A stretch of 64,000 nt of DNA from Acidianus manzaensis (lineage in GTDB: Archaea > Thermoproteota > Thermoprotei_A > Sulfolobales > Sulfolobaceae): contig NZ_CP020477.1 in the NCBI RefSeq assembly GCF_002116695.1, forward strand, positions 1,041,501 through 1,105,500, given 5' to 3'. Positions within the stretch are counted from its first letter, which is position 1, and the number at the start of each line of letters is the position of its first letter. A program made the translations under genes and the position numbers. Shown piece by piece: positions 1-8,828 of the stretch. Below the pieces are notes generated by a model. It saw only the letters and a list, made by a program, of their open reading frames with translations. It had not been told where the DNA came from and made no database searches.

Positions 1-113
1 ATTCCAGACCAAATCTCTTTATATCCTATTTTACCAGCCTTTTCAGCTACTTCTTTTAGTTCATTTATTTTGTCTCTTCTCCAAGCCTGGCTTAAAATAC
101 CTACTTTTCGCAT
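1..113 (-). CDS. N-terminus of a gene cut by the window edge, possibly TIM-barrel-like
   Basis: An open frame starts at the ATG at 113 on the minus strand and runs off the left edge, giving 37 residues beginning MRKVGILSQAW. The beta strand followed by an amphipathic helix and a hydrophobic strand (IGYKEIWSG) looks like the first beta-alpha unit of a TIM barrel. The pattern is loosely like the start of the MupG/DUF871-like protein encoded at 30801-31799, but 37 residues do not fix a family. Two GTATAC-containing repeats lie 30-55 bp upstream (141-168). The start codon is supported by the continuous frame and by the AT-rich promoter-like DNA before it. Function unknown. Confidence 0.55.
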   Translation of the reverse strand, partial: MRKVGILSQAWRRDKINELKEVAEKAGKIGYKEIWSG

Positions 114-533
114 ACATTATAGTATATCACCACCATATTAAGGTATACTCTCTATATCAAGGTATACCATCATCCGAGAATATGTACATAGTATTGAATC
201 ACTAATAACTACTTTAGGATATATGTAACTTATTTTTGTAGGAATTTGTTGAAAGTTTCTTTAGTTACTTAAACGCTTTACATAAGGGATAAAATAAATT
301 GGCGTTACACAATTTCTATAGAGCAATAAATGAATAAATATAGTTAGTATTGAAAATAAAATTATAATATTTGTTTTTAATGTGTTCAAGTAGAATTATG
401 GTAATTTTTCTTCAGTAAGAATTGCGTTAGTTTAATAATAAGGCTAATTATGTGTACCTTGCTAGTATTTTCATTTAATGCATTTATGATATTTATATTA
501 ACTGAAAGGCTTATTGCAATCAAAAAAGGATAG
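114..533. other. 420-bp intergenic region left of galS
   Basis: This very AT-rich region lies between the divergently placed 5' end of the cut-off gene and the 3' end of the alpha-galactosidase gene. Apart from the GTATAC repeat pair at 141-168, which probably belongs to the promoter of the cut-off gene, I see no coding potential, RNA gene or inverted repeat of note. Confidence 0.6.
141..168. promoter_or_regulatory. Pair of AAGGTATAC repeats, candidate operator
   Basis: The word AAGGTATAC occurs twice within 30 bp; the second copy extends to the perfect palindrome GGTATACC at 161-168. It lies just upstream of the gene starting at 113. UxuR/ExuR-type FCD-GntR regulators of bacteria bind palindromes with a GGTATACC centre (established knowledge), and a GntR/FCD gene lies at 15891-16538. 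The link is inference. Confidence 0.4.
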
Positions 534-2417
534 TTATAAATTTACTTGTACTTCTTTAATTGGATCGTCTAGTATTATTAGAGTACCTGAAGTTAATGGA
601 GTCTCATCTTTCATTGTAGCAGGAGGTAATAAGAACTCTTTTAATCCGATCTTTGTTCCTTTTTTAGCTAGAATTACGATTTCAGCTTGATTTTCATCTA
701 ATTCTACCTTTAGATCGCTAAAATTTCCATATTCTTCCGCAATTACTTTATAATACATTAATGATTCTTCGCTTACATGATAAGGTAGATCTTTTAGCGT
801 TATTGTGTCTTTAATCTTTTTGCTATCTTTATTAACATTAAAGAAAGCTATAACAGGGATGTTATTGGCTTTTGATGCTAATTTTAGAAGAACGTCTTCC
901 TCGTAAGGGTTTTTGAAAATTAAATCTTTAGTTATGATAGCGGGATAATCTACTGTAGTAATACTATCTTTAATAATTATCTTCTTTAGTAAACTTATAT
1001 TTGTTCTTTCCGGATCTCTATCTGTTATGTAAACTGGTCCTCCACTAAATATACGGGAGACTAAATGAGGTAATGCGTCAATATCATAAGAAGAAAACAT
1101 ATCGTAGTCCGGATAAACAATGTTATTAAAGAAGAGTGAGTTGTATGCATTAAATAGGATATGTAATTTAGTTCCTGTCTTAGAATTTGGTAAATAATCA
1201 TTTGAAGTTCTCATAATATTGCTGTAAAAATAATTAGTATAGCATTCTGGTGTCATTGACATACAGCTTAAGACTTCTAGGTCTTCTAAATATGCTGAAA
1301 GTTGAACTGCTAATATTACATTTTCTGGATAAGAGTAAAATTTTCTTACACTCCATTGGTTATCTACTTTTATGAATGATAATGTTTTAGCTACTTTTTT
1401 CAAATTTCTATGGAATGTATTGAAGGCTTTTAATCCTTTCTCTAAATCTTCTGGAGGAACATAAGTATTACCTGTTTTTAATCCTTCTTTTAATTCCTTT
1501 TTAAATTCTTCCGTGTATCCATTCCAGTAAATGTTTATAGTATGCCATATTCCTAGTTCATTAAATTCTGGAAATCCGGAAGGAAACTTTGCAGGATCAA
1601 ATATAGATGAAAGGGCTTTATTTTCATCTAATTTCTGATATCCATCGTCTATTATTATAAAACCGAATCTAATTCCTTTCTCTTCTATTTTTCTAACTGT
1701 ATTAGTTACTTTTTCCGAGTCTAATGTTGTAAGGAAGGCATTCCAAGAACACCAACCGAGTTTTCCAATTATTCTAGGCTTTCTTTTGGTTTCTCTTAAT
1801 TTTACCGGCAATTTACTAGCCATACTCTCAAAGGAGTTTCTTATTGAAGCGTATGGATCATCAGATTCACCTATAAATAATACCCAAGCAATTTTATCTG
1901 GATTATATTTTCCTTCTAGAACTAAAGTTAGATTATCTTTCAATGAAGCTAATACTCCATTATTACTAGCTACTAGATAAGTATAATATTTATCTTCTCT
2001 TTTGGTTAACAATGCTGTAGTGTAATAAGCTACATTTTTAGAATCTTTGGAAGTATAAGGATACGCCCAACAAGGATATAACGAATTAAGTTCATTTAAA
2101 TCCTTAACGTTTCTAAAAAATGGGTATTTAATATTAGGTTCATTGACATCACTTCTATCAAAAGCATACATTTGTGGAAAATACGTATAAGCTTTATCGT
2201 AATTCACTATAGGAAGTATAGTTAAACCTAGAAAAGTTTCATATGGTTCAAGTTTGATCTCAGCTTTAGTAAAAGAAGCTTCTGAAGAAATACCTATTCC
2301 GTGATCTATATAGATTCTAGTATTAAATACATCATATTCTTGGTAATTCTTAGTGGAATACATTAGTTTTGGAATGATATCATTTTTTACAAAAATTTTA
2401 TCTAATAATATATTCAT
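534..2417 (-). CDS. galS: Alpha-galactosidase, GH36 (GalS type)
   Basis: This is a 627-residue glycosidase of the archaeal GalS / plant raffinose-synthase-like branch of GH36, which removes terminal alpha-galactose from raffinose-family sugars or galactosides. The barrel begins at about residue 220 with LGWCSWNAF, followed by IIIDDGYQ (254-261). The catalytic nucleophile should be Asp352 in FIKVDNQ and the acid/base Asp407 in RTSNDYLP, matching the positions reported for the Sulfolobus enzyme (Asp367 and Asp425 there). Length is close to the 648 residues of that enzyme. No signal peptide is visible, so it is probably cytoplasmic and acts on imported sugar. A TATA-like element at about 2435-2446 lies 25 bp from the start codon, suggesting a leaderless single-gene transcript. 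Confidence 0.9.
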   Translation of the reverse strand: MNILLDKIFVKNDIIPKLMYSTKNYQEYDVFNTRIYIDHGIGISSEASFTKAEIKLEPYETFLGLTILPIVNYDKAYTYFPQMYAFDRSDVNEPNIKYPFFRNVKDLNELNSLYPCWAYPYTSKDSKNVAYYTTALLTKREDKYYTYLVASNNGVLASLKDNLTLVLEGKYNPDKIAWVLFIGESDDPYASIRNSFESMASKLPVKLRETKRKPRIIGKLGWCSWNAFLTTLDSEKVTNTVRKIEEKGIRFGFIIIDDGYQKLDENKALSSIFDPAKFPSGFPEFNELGIWHTINIYWNGYTEEFKKELKEGLKTGNTYVPPEDLEKGLKAFNTFHRNLKKVAKTLSFIKVDNQWSVRKFYSYPENVILAVQLSAYLEDLEVLSCMSMTPECYTNYFYSNIMRTSNDYLPNSKTGTKLHILFNAYNSLFFNNIVYPDYDMFSSYDIDALPHLVSRIFSGGPVYITDRDPERTNISLLKKIIIKDSITTVDYPAIITKDLIFKNPYEEDVLLKLASKANNIPVIAFFNVNKDSKKIKDTITLKDLPYHVSEESLMYYKVIAEEYGNFSDLKVELDENQAEIVILAKKGTKIGLKEFLLPPATMKDETPLTSGTLIILDDPIKEVQVNL

Positions 2418-2808
2418 AATAACGAATAATTATAAGAATATAAAAAGTCTTTTTCCTTAAATAATAAGTAATACTTACTGATTAGGTTATTGATATCTTC
2501 ACTACATTAAGATTATTTATTTTTTCCTTTTTTTAATATCTTGAAACATTAAATGTAAGAAGGTTAACTATTGAATAATTTACAGTCATAATTAATTAAT
2601 AAATATCTATATCCTTGTTTATATTAAGTAGAGCACGATATGTTAAGTGATAACTGCATCCATTACTTGTACTAACACTCTTATTTCTGCTTGAAAATAA
2701 TTTTTATTCTGTATATATTTGTTCTCTCAATAATTATAATTTGCCATGGGCTTCAAATTAATCTCTAATTATGCTATATATTTTATAACATGAATTATTT
2801 GAAACTTA
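2418..2808. other. 391-bp intergenic region
   Basis: AT-rich spacer between the galS start and the 3' end of the unknown gene at 2809. It holds the galS TATA element near 2440. I see nothing else. Confidence 0.5.
2435..2446 (-). promoter_or_regulatory. TATA box of galS
   Basis: On the minus strand the sequence reads as an archaeal TATA element (CTTTTTATATTC) centred about 25 bp before the ATG at 2417, the spacing expected for a leaderless archaeal transcript. Confidence 0.5.
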
Positions 2809-3462
2809 CTACGTATATATGGAATAAAATTCCTTCCTAGTAATTTCTTTACCTGCATTATATATCTTTCCTTGTTTAATAATAAAATTGTCAATTTTTA
2901 CTGATCCATCGTTATTAATTTCGCATATCTTACACTGTTCTAATATCTTGGAATTTCTTATTCCATTTGCTTTTAATCCTATTTCACATAATACATTCTC
3001 AGTTGATAAATAACCTAAATTTAAAGGAGGAAATAACGCTTTAATTTTACGAAAGTCTCTAGCTAATGCTTTCAATATTTCTATTTTATTTATCTTACAT
3101 CTGTATCCTTCTATGTAACATATTATAGTATTATTATTTAAAACATGAAACTCTGAAGATGCAGGAAAATTAAGATTATTCAAAAATTTTATAATATTTT
3201 CGTCTGGTTTCACATTATCAAATTCTATAAAGTATTTAGAGTCAGAAACATATGAAATAATAGACTCAGCACTATTGATTGTTAACCCTTGAATAGATAG
3301 AAATACGTTATTGGAAATCTTAATTCTTATAGAAATTTTACCGTTCAAATAGCTTAGTTTATAATTATACGCTGATACGTTGTACTTTGTTAGGAAATTC
3401 AATAGATTAGTTAAGTCTTTAGTATCAGTAGTTATCACGTATTTACCTATAACCTCTTTCAT
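2809..3462 (-). CDS. Hypothetical protein, 217 aa
   Basis: I do not recognise this protein. It has no signal peptide or clear membrane segment and is rich in Asn, Ile and Lys with alternating beta/alpha character. Cysteines occur at CYIEGYRC and as a CxxC pair (EQCKIC) near residues 180-183, which could hold a metal but do not form a canonical zinc ribbon. A basic segment around ALARDFRKIKALFP may be a helix. It stands alone between galS and the divergent acyl-CoA synthetase, so context gives no functional hint. The frame is long and free of better competing frames, so it is probably a real gene. Confidence 0.65.
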   Translation of the reverse strand: MKEVIGKYVITTDTKDLTNLLNFLTKYNVSAYNYKLSYLNGKISIRIKISNNVFLSIQGLTINSAESIISYVSDSKYFIEFDNVKPDENIIKFLNNLNFPASSEFHVLNNNTIICYIEGYRCKINKIEILKALARDFRKIKALFPPLNLGYLSTENVLCEIGLKANGIRNSKILEQCKICEINNDGSVKIDNFIIKQGKIYNAGKEITRKEFYSIYT

Positions 3463-3834
3463 AAAAGAAAAATTATTTGGTCAAATTAATAGTTGATTAT
3501 ATACTTCCTCTCTTTTTTAAAAACATAAAATATATGCTTTTCATGTAGCAAATATTATTAGTTATATAACTTATTTTCAATTTTAATTATAGATAAAAAC
3601 TATATGTCTTTAACTATATAGATCAAATCAGCAGAAACTTTATTCTACAATGTCTTCTAATACTTTATATGTATCTTTTGAACTCTAATTTAATTAAAAA
3701 CGTTTTTACTATAATAGCTAATAAAGATTCTAATTATTTATTATTGCTATATTAAAGATTTTATTGTTTTATTTTTTATAAAAAATATTAAAAAGAGAAA
3801 GAGTTAAAAACAATCATTACAATATACCTTAATT
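3463..3834. other. 372-bp divergent intergenic region with acyl-CoA synthetase promoter
   Basis: Separates the minus-strand unknown gene from the plus-strand acyl-CoA synthetase. A/T runs at about 3776-3792 and GTTAAAAA near 3803 are the TATA-like candidates for the plus-strand gene starting at 3835. No ORF or RNA is apparent. Confidence 0.5.
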
Positions 3835-5442
3835 ATGATCAAGAGTAAAAATAAATTTGATATAAGAGTATTTGGTAGCACATATGAGGAAATAAGAAAA
3901 AATTTTGTTTGGCCTCAAAAATTCAACTTCATTGAAAGTGTTGATGAAAATAGTGGTATAGCTCTAATAGAAGATAGCAAAGAAATAAAATATCAAGAAA
4001 TTAAAGAAAGGAGTAATGGTGTTTCAAAATTTCTCAAAGAATTAGGAGTTAAAAAAGGAGATATAGTAGCTGGAATGTTACCTCAAGGCTTCAATTTGCT
4101 TTCTGCATTGCTAGGATCTTATAAGAATGGTAGTATTTATCTATCTATGAGTATATTATTTGGAACTGATGCAATAAAGTTTAGATTAAATCATAGTAAA
4201 GCATCAGTAGTTTTCACTACGTCAGAGTACGTAAAGAAAATTAAAGAAGTTTATAATACAATAATAGTAAGCGATGATGGAGGAGATTATAATTATGATG
4301 ATATAGAAAAAGTAAGTATCATAGAATATAATGAGGTTAAAGAGAATGAACCAATACATTTATTCTATACATCAGGAACTACTGGAGAGCCAAAAGGAGT
4401 CTTACTGCCTAAAAGCTGGATTCTAGGGCATTTACCAGCATGGCAGATTTCATTAGATTTCCCAAAAGAAAAAGAAATATTTATAACGCCAGCTGAATGG
4501 GCATGGATAGGAGGTTTAGGTGATTTAGTACTTCCAGCCTTATATTACGGCAATACTGTAATTACATATAAAAGACAAGGTAAATTTGATCCTATAGATT
4601 TTTTAGATGTGTTAGAGAACTATAAAGTGAATGGAACATTCATGGTTCCTACTGCAATTAGAATGCTTAAAAACCATGAAAATGAAGTTAAAAAATATAA
4701 TTTAGAATTAAAAGCTATAATAAGTGGTGGAGAAGTAGTTAATCCAGATTTGATAACTTGGACAAAAAATAATATGAATACAGATTTAAACCAAATTTAT
4801 GGACAAACAGAAGCTAATTTGGTAATATGTAATTCTCCATTAATAATGAAAGTAAAGCCAGAATATACAGGTCCAGAATGTCCAGGCCATAAAGTATTAA
4901 TCTTAGATGAAGAAGGAAAAGAAGTAACTAATACTATAGGAGAAATAGCGATAAAACTCCCAGATCCTAGTGCAATGATTGAATATTATAAGAATCCAGA
5001 TGCTACTAAATTGAAGATAAAAAATAATATCCTATTCACTGGAGATATGGGATATATAGATAATGAAGGTTATATTAAATTTGTAGGAAGAAAAGACGAT
5101 ATAGTAAAAGTATCTGGTTACAGACTTAGTGCACTGGAGATAGAAAACGAAATAAGTAAGCATCCATCAGTTGCTTCTTGTGCTGTAGTCGATATCCAAG
5201 ATAAAATAAGAGGATCGATAATTGTGGCTTTTATCGTACCTAAAGAAGGATATAAGCCTGATATTAATCTCGAAAATGAGATAAAAACTTTTGTAAAGAA
5301 TAAGCTAGCTACATACGCTTATCCTAGATTCATATTCTTTGTTGACGATTTACCAAAGACAGTGACAGGAAAATTAAGAAGAGTAGAACTAAGAAAATTA
5401 GCAGAAAAAATGATAGAAGATAGAGAGCGTAGTTCCTCTTGA
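3835..5442 (+). CDS. AMP-forming acyl-CoA (acetyl/medium-chain) synthetase
   Basis: A 535-residue member of the ANL adenylating superfamily, activating a carboxylic acid with ATP to acyl-AMP and then acyl-CoA. The core motifs appear in order: the phosphate loop YTSGTTGEPKG (about 178-188), GQTEAN (A5 region, about 324), TGDMGY (A7), the hinge GRKDDIVKVSGYR (A8) and the C-terminal lysine motif KTVTGKLRR (A10), whose lysine normally catalyses adenylation. The size and the shortened N-terminus fit the medium-chain/acetyl branch (ACSM-like) rather than the 650-residue Acs. Substrate cannot be fixed; acetate, propionate or a short fatty acid are likely. Cytosolic, apparently monocistronic. Confidence 0.88.
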   Translation: MIKSKNKFDIRVFGSTYEEIRKNFVWPQKFNFIESVDENSGIALIEDSKEIKYQEIKERSNGVSKFLKELGVKKGDIVAGMLPQGFNLLSALLGSYKNGSIYLSMSILFGTDAIKFRLNHSKASVVFTTSEYVKKIKEVYNTIIVSDDGGDYNYDDIEKVSIIEYNEVKENEPIHLFYTSGTTGEPKGVLLPKSWILGHLPAWQISLDFPKEKEIFITPAEWAWIGGLGDLVLPALYYGNTVITYKRQGKFDPIDFLDVLENYKVNGTFMVPTAIRMLKNHENEVKKYNLELKAIISGGEVVNPDLITWTKNNMNTDLNQIYGQTEANLVICNSPLIMKVKPEYTGPECPGHKVLILDEEGKEVTNTIGEIAIKLPDPSAMIEYYKNPDATKLKIKNNILFTGDMGYIDNEGYIKFVGRKDDIVKVSGYRLSALEIENEISKHPSVASCAVVDIQDKIRGSIIVAFIVPKEGYKPDINLENEIKTFVKNKLATYAYPRFIFFVDDLPKTVTGKLRRVELRKLAEKMIEDRERSSS

Positions 5443-5479
5443 ATATAAGTTATTGTAAACCAGTAAAATAAGAATCATA

Positions 5480-5525
5480 ACACAAAAAATTTCTGAAAAA
5501 AGAAAAAGTGAAATTATTTTTTAAA
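5480..5525. terminator. Bidirectional A/T-run terminator region
   Basis: Between the convergent genes ending at 5442 (plus) and 5536 (minus) there are A-runs (T-runs for the minus transcript) at about 5484-5508 and a T-run at about 5515-5522 for the plus transcript. Archaeal RNA polymerase terminates at such oligo-T tracts without a hairpin. Confidence 0.4.
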
Positions 5526-5535
5526 ATATACTAGA

Positions 5536-6723
5536 TTAAAAAACTGCTTTAATAATTGCATCTATCTCGTTTTGGGAAGAGATCTTAACCCAGTTTACTG
5601 GATTTTCTATAGTATTTATACCTTTTTTAATTTCTAAACTTTCTGTATTTTTGTCATCAAATGCTGTTTTAAGGATAAGTTTTGCATCATTATTTATAGA
5701 AATGAACAGCTTACGTACGTTAGGTAGATAAAACCACCTACTCTCTGTCCCTTTAAATTTACCCCTCAATTCATTGTAACTTTTTGGATCAAATATAGTA
5801 TTATCGACATACTCCATCCATATTTCATGAGTATACCCTTCCTTTCCAGTATCAGGTCTAGAACTATACGTATCTCTAAATGATGCAAAAAGAAGTTTAG
5901 GTTTCCCATCTGGCTCAGTAGTATAATGCGGATGTCCTACTTGAGTAAACGAATCATCTAATCCTAAGAGAGGCATAAGAGACCCTTGAAGAAAACTTAC
6001 ATTTTTAAATGCATCTATTGATGAAATATTATCAGAAAATACTTCATCCATACTAGGGCCTACATAAGTTTGTAAAAGCCATTTTGACATAGGAGTAGCC
6101 TCAACAAATATTTGAAATCTTGGAATTAATGTAAAATCTAATACATCATTAGACTTACCCCAGGATGCTCCTATTTTTCCCCAGTCTTCAATATTTAGTT
6201 TTTCAAAATCATCTACATTTCTAATTACATATAATTCTAAACTAGAGAATTCATTGGAAGGACTTACTGCTATAGCATCTTTTATGTTAAGATAAGCTCC
6301 AGTTGGCCTTATAGCTAAACCAGAATCTTTATTAAAGTCATTAATAAGGTTCTTATATCCTTTTAATTTCCAGTTACTATCAAAAACTAGAAAATATAAG
6401 TTCTTTCCATGGCTCGAAGTAATATAAAACTCATCTTTAGCTTCATTATAAAATCCTCTTACTGCATTATTACTATAATTTACATTTTCTGGAAAATCTG
6501 ACGGTAATATTTTTATTAAAGCACTAAGATCAACATTCATGGAATCATCTATGGGTGCAACAAAACCTTCTCTTTTAAGTCCAATTGGATCATTCCATCC
6601 TGTGAATAATAGCCAATGCTTATCTCTCTTGACATCATAAATTATATATGGTGTTCCTACGCCACCTTTAATTTCATTATTTTGTATTTTTTGAGGAAGT
6701 AGTATTGGTTTAATTATAGTCAT
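5536..6723 (-). CDS. Five-bladed beta-propeller protein, possible glycoside hydrolase (GH43/32/130-like)
   Basis: A 395-residue protein without signal peptide. Repeating blade-like segments of the type 'DxxxxxWLLFTGW' (near residue 35), 'DEFYITSSHG', 'KPKLLFASFRDT' and 'HEIWMEY' are typical of five-bladed propeller glycosidases, and the order aromatic/Asp/Glu at blade starts fits GH43/GH32/GH130-like folds. No single family motif is clear enough to name catalytic residues. Its neighbours are glycosidases (GH36 and GH1), so a role on a sugar substrate is plausible, but activity is inference. A second propeller of different length is encoded at 40340-41302. Confidence 0.6.
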   Translation of the reverse strand: MTIIKPILLPQKIQNNEIKGGVGTPYIIYDVKRDKHWLLFTGWNDPIGLKREGFVAPIDDSMNVDLSALIKILPSDFPENVNYSNNAVRGFYNEAKDEFYITSSHGKNLYFLVFDSNWKLKGYKNLINDFNKDSGLAIRPTGAYLNIKDAIAVSPSNEFSSLELYVIRNVDDFEKLNIEDWGKIGASWGKSNDVLDFTLIPRFQIFVEATPMSKWLLQTYVGPSMDEVFSDNISSIDAFKNVSFLQGSLMPLLGLDDSFTQVGHPHYTTEPDGKPKLLFASFRDTYSSRPDTGKEGYTHEIWMEYVDNTIFDPKSYNELRGKFKGTESRWFYLPNVRKLFISINNDAKLILKTAFDDKNTESLEIKKGINTIENPVNWVKISSQNEIDAIIKAVF

Positions 6724-7102
6724 TATATATAATTAACTTATCTTATATATATATTCTTACTTTACTCAAAATATGAAATTCCTAATAATGTTAAATCAGC
6801 AAATGCAGAAATTATGTTTACGCTAAAGAAGTACAGTTATTTAATGTGCCTTTGAACGAGGAATTTAAAGAATACTAAGAATTTAGATAAAAACTATCTA
6901 GTTAATTATCTAATACGAAATTCTTAATATGATAAGAACTTAAGAGCATAAAAATTATATTTTCAGCTAGTTTTATATTATTAGTCACTAAATTGTCAAG
7001 AAACATTGGATACATTTATTGTCGATCTCAGAATAGTTGACATCATATTATTTGATATTGCGTTTTAATTAAATATTTATCGTATTTAAGTAGAAGAATT
7101 TG
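6724..7102. other. 379-bp intergenic region between lacS and the propeller gene
   Basis: AT-rich. Immediately upstream of the start at 6723 is the alternating TATATATATA-rich stretch (about 6725-6755), the probable promoter of the propeller gene. The rest shows no ORF, repeat or RNA that I can support. Confidence 0.5.
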
Positions 7103-8563
7103 CTATAGTTCCTTCTTACAACGACATAATTGAACTGGAGGTATTCTGTTCAAAAATTCTAATTCGTCTGTTATTCCGTTATTTTTGGCTATTTCTCTAT
7201 AGACGAACGCTGATGGCCTCCAATATAATTTTTTAGTAGGAAAATCAACTTTCAATAAACCAAATTTCATTGAGAAACCTACTCCCCACTCATAGTTATC
7301 TGAGATAGACCAATGCATATATCCCCTAACATCAGCTCCTTCATTTATGGCTCTATTCGTTTGATAGATATGAGAAACTAAAGAGTAAGGTCTCAAATAA
7401 TCCATATCGTCAGCAATACCATTTTCTGTAACATACATGTGAATATGATATCTATTCCAATATTTAACGAGCACATCGTACAATCCTTCTGGTGCTACTT
7501 CCCATCCGTTGTCACTACACGGAAATCCTGAGGGACTTACAGAGTTAGGTCCACAACTATGACCATAACCGTTTACTCTCGTATACCCGTCTTCAATCTT
7601 TTTTACAACAGTTCTTGTGTAATAATTTACTCCTATCCAATCTACTTTGTTTTTTAAATCTTCTCTAATTATTTTTTCTTGTTTTTTAATTTCGCCCCTT
7701 ATTATAGCATCAAAGTACATCCATCTATTTTCATACTCTGCAATTTCTACAGCCTCAATATCATTTTCACTTGCAGGCTGAAATGAGGTATTAGCATAAA
7801 CTATTCCCACAGATTTCTTTGAAATATTTTTTATCGCATCATAAGCTCTAGCGTGCGCCTGGACAAGATTATAGAAAGCCTTTTTTCTCAATTCCAAGTT
7901 TGCCTTTATTGAAGGAATAAATGAATTACCCCAAACCACATTAGGCTCATTAATTGTAACGTATAAGTCTACTAAATCATCGAATTTCCATGCTACGTAT
8001 GCAGAGAATCTTGCAAATTCGTAAACTGTACGAGTACTTAACCATCCCATAGGTCCAGTAAGATCTCCATTTCTTATTCTAATTGGATCATGTAGCCAGA
8101 GTGGTAGAGGCCAGTGATATAAATTCAATATAAGATGGATTTCTCTATTCTTAATATCTTTAAATATCTCTCTATAATGAGTTATTGCATCCTTATTAGC
8201 ATAGTGATCTATTTCTCTTAATATATTTTCATTTATTTCAACTTCTGTTATGTCTTCCTCATTTTCCTTAAAATCCTTAGGTTTTGGTAGGGGTTTAGGA
8301 AATATTCTTGACCATTCAATACCTAATCTAGCTATTTTTAAATGCATTCTTTCAGCGTTATCATGAAAAATTCTATAATTCTCCCAATAATTAGCACCAT
8401 CTTCTGGAAAATCCCCACTAACTATTCTAGACATTATATTTTCTTTATCATGAACCCAAACGTACCAATCAGTATTAGGATCTTCAGAATTTGAACTACC
8501 CATCTCAAATTGAAATCCAGATTGTGACCAACCAAACTTAAAATTGTTAGGAAATCCTATCAT
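7103..8563 (-). CDS. lacS: Beta-glycosidase LacS, GH1
   Basis: A 486-residue GH1 enzyme strongly resembling Sulfolobus solfataricus LacS (489 residues) along its whole length; it hydrolyses beta-glucosides, beta-galactosides and related aryl- or oligosaccharides. Acid/base Glu206 lies in TINEPN and nucleophile Glu380 in YVTENG (206 and 387 in LacS). The tetramer-associated N-terminal motif FGWSQSGFQ and the substrate-binding [16 protein letters not shown] are kept. The loop after NEPNVV is about six residues shorter than I recall for LacS, removing the usual GFPPGY-like segment near the active-site entrance. Cytoplasmic, no signal peptide. Upstream minus-strand DNA at about 8595-8622 contains two TATA-like elements. 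Confidence 0.95.
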   Translation of the reverse strand: MIGFPNNFKFGWSQSGFQFEMGSSNSEDPNTDWYVWVHDKENIMSRIVSGDFPEDGANYWENYRIFHDNAERMHLKIARLGIEWSRIFPKPLPKPKDFKENEEDITEVEINENILREIDHYANKDAITHYREIFKDIKNREIHLILNLYHWPLPLWLHDPIRIRNGDLTGPMGWLSTRTVYEFARFSAYVAWKFDDLVDLYVTINEPNVVWGNSFIPSIKANLELRKKAFYNLVQAHARAYDAIKNISKKSVGIVYANTSFQPASENDIEAVEIAEYENRWMYFDAIIRGEIKKQEKIIREDLKNKVDWIGVNYYTRTVVKKIEDGYTRVNGYGHSCGPNSVSPSGFPCSDNGWEVAPEGLYDVLVKYWNRYHIHMYVTENGIADDMDYLRPYSLVSHIYQTNRAINEGADVRGYMHWSISDNYEWGVGFSMKFGLLKVDFPTKKLYWRPSAFVYREIAKNNGITDELEFLNRIPPVQLCRCKKEL

Positions 8564-8828
8564 TTTATTTACCTTATATCTTTCTCTAGGGCGAATATTT
8601 AAGCATTATAAATATAAGGCACTTAACTTAGTTGTGTTTCTTTTTTATAGAAAGAATAAGGACAAATTATTATAAATAATATTTTATCTAAACAAATAAT
8701 TATTAACCAAATAAATTAACTAAAATAACTTTACGAATTGTCTATGGTGAATTCGTTGGGATAGGCCCTTTTTTAAGATTCTAGTTGTTAGGAAATCCTT
8801 TTATTTTTCTTCTCTAGACCATGTTGAT

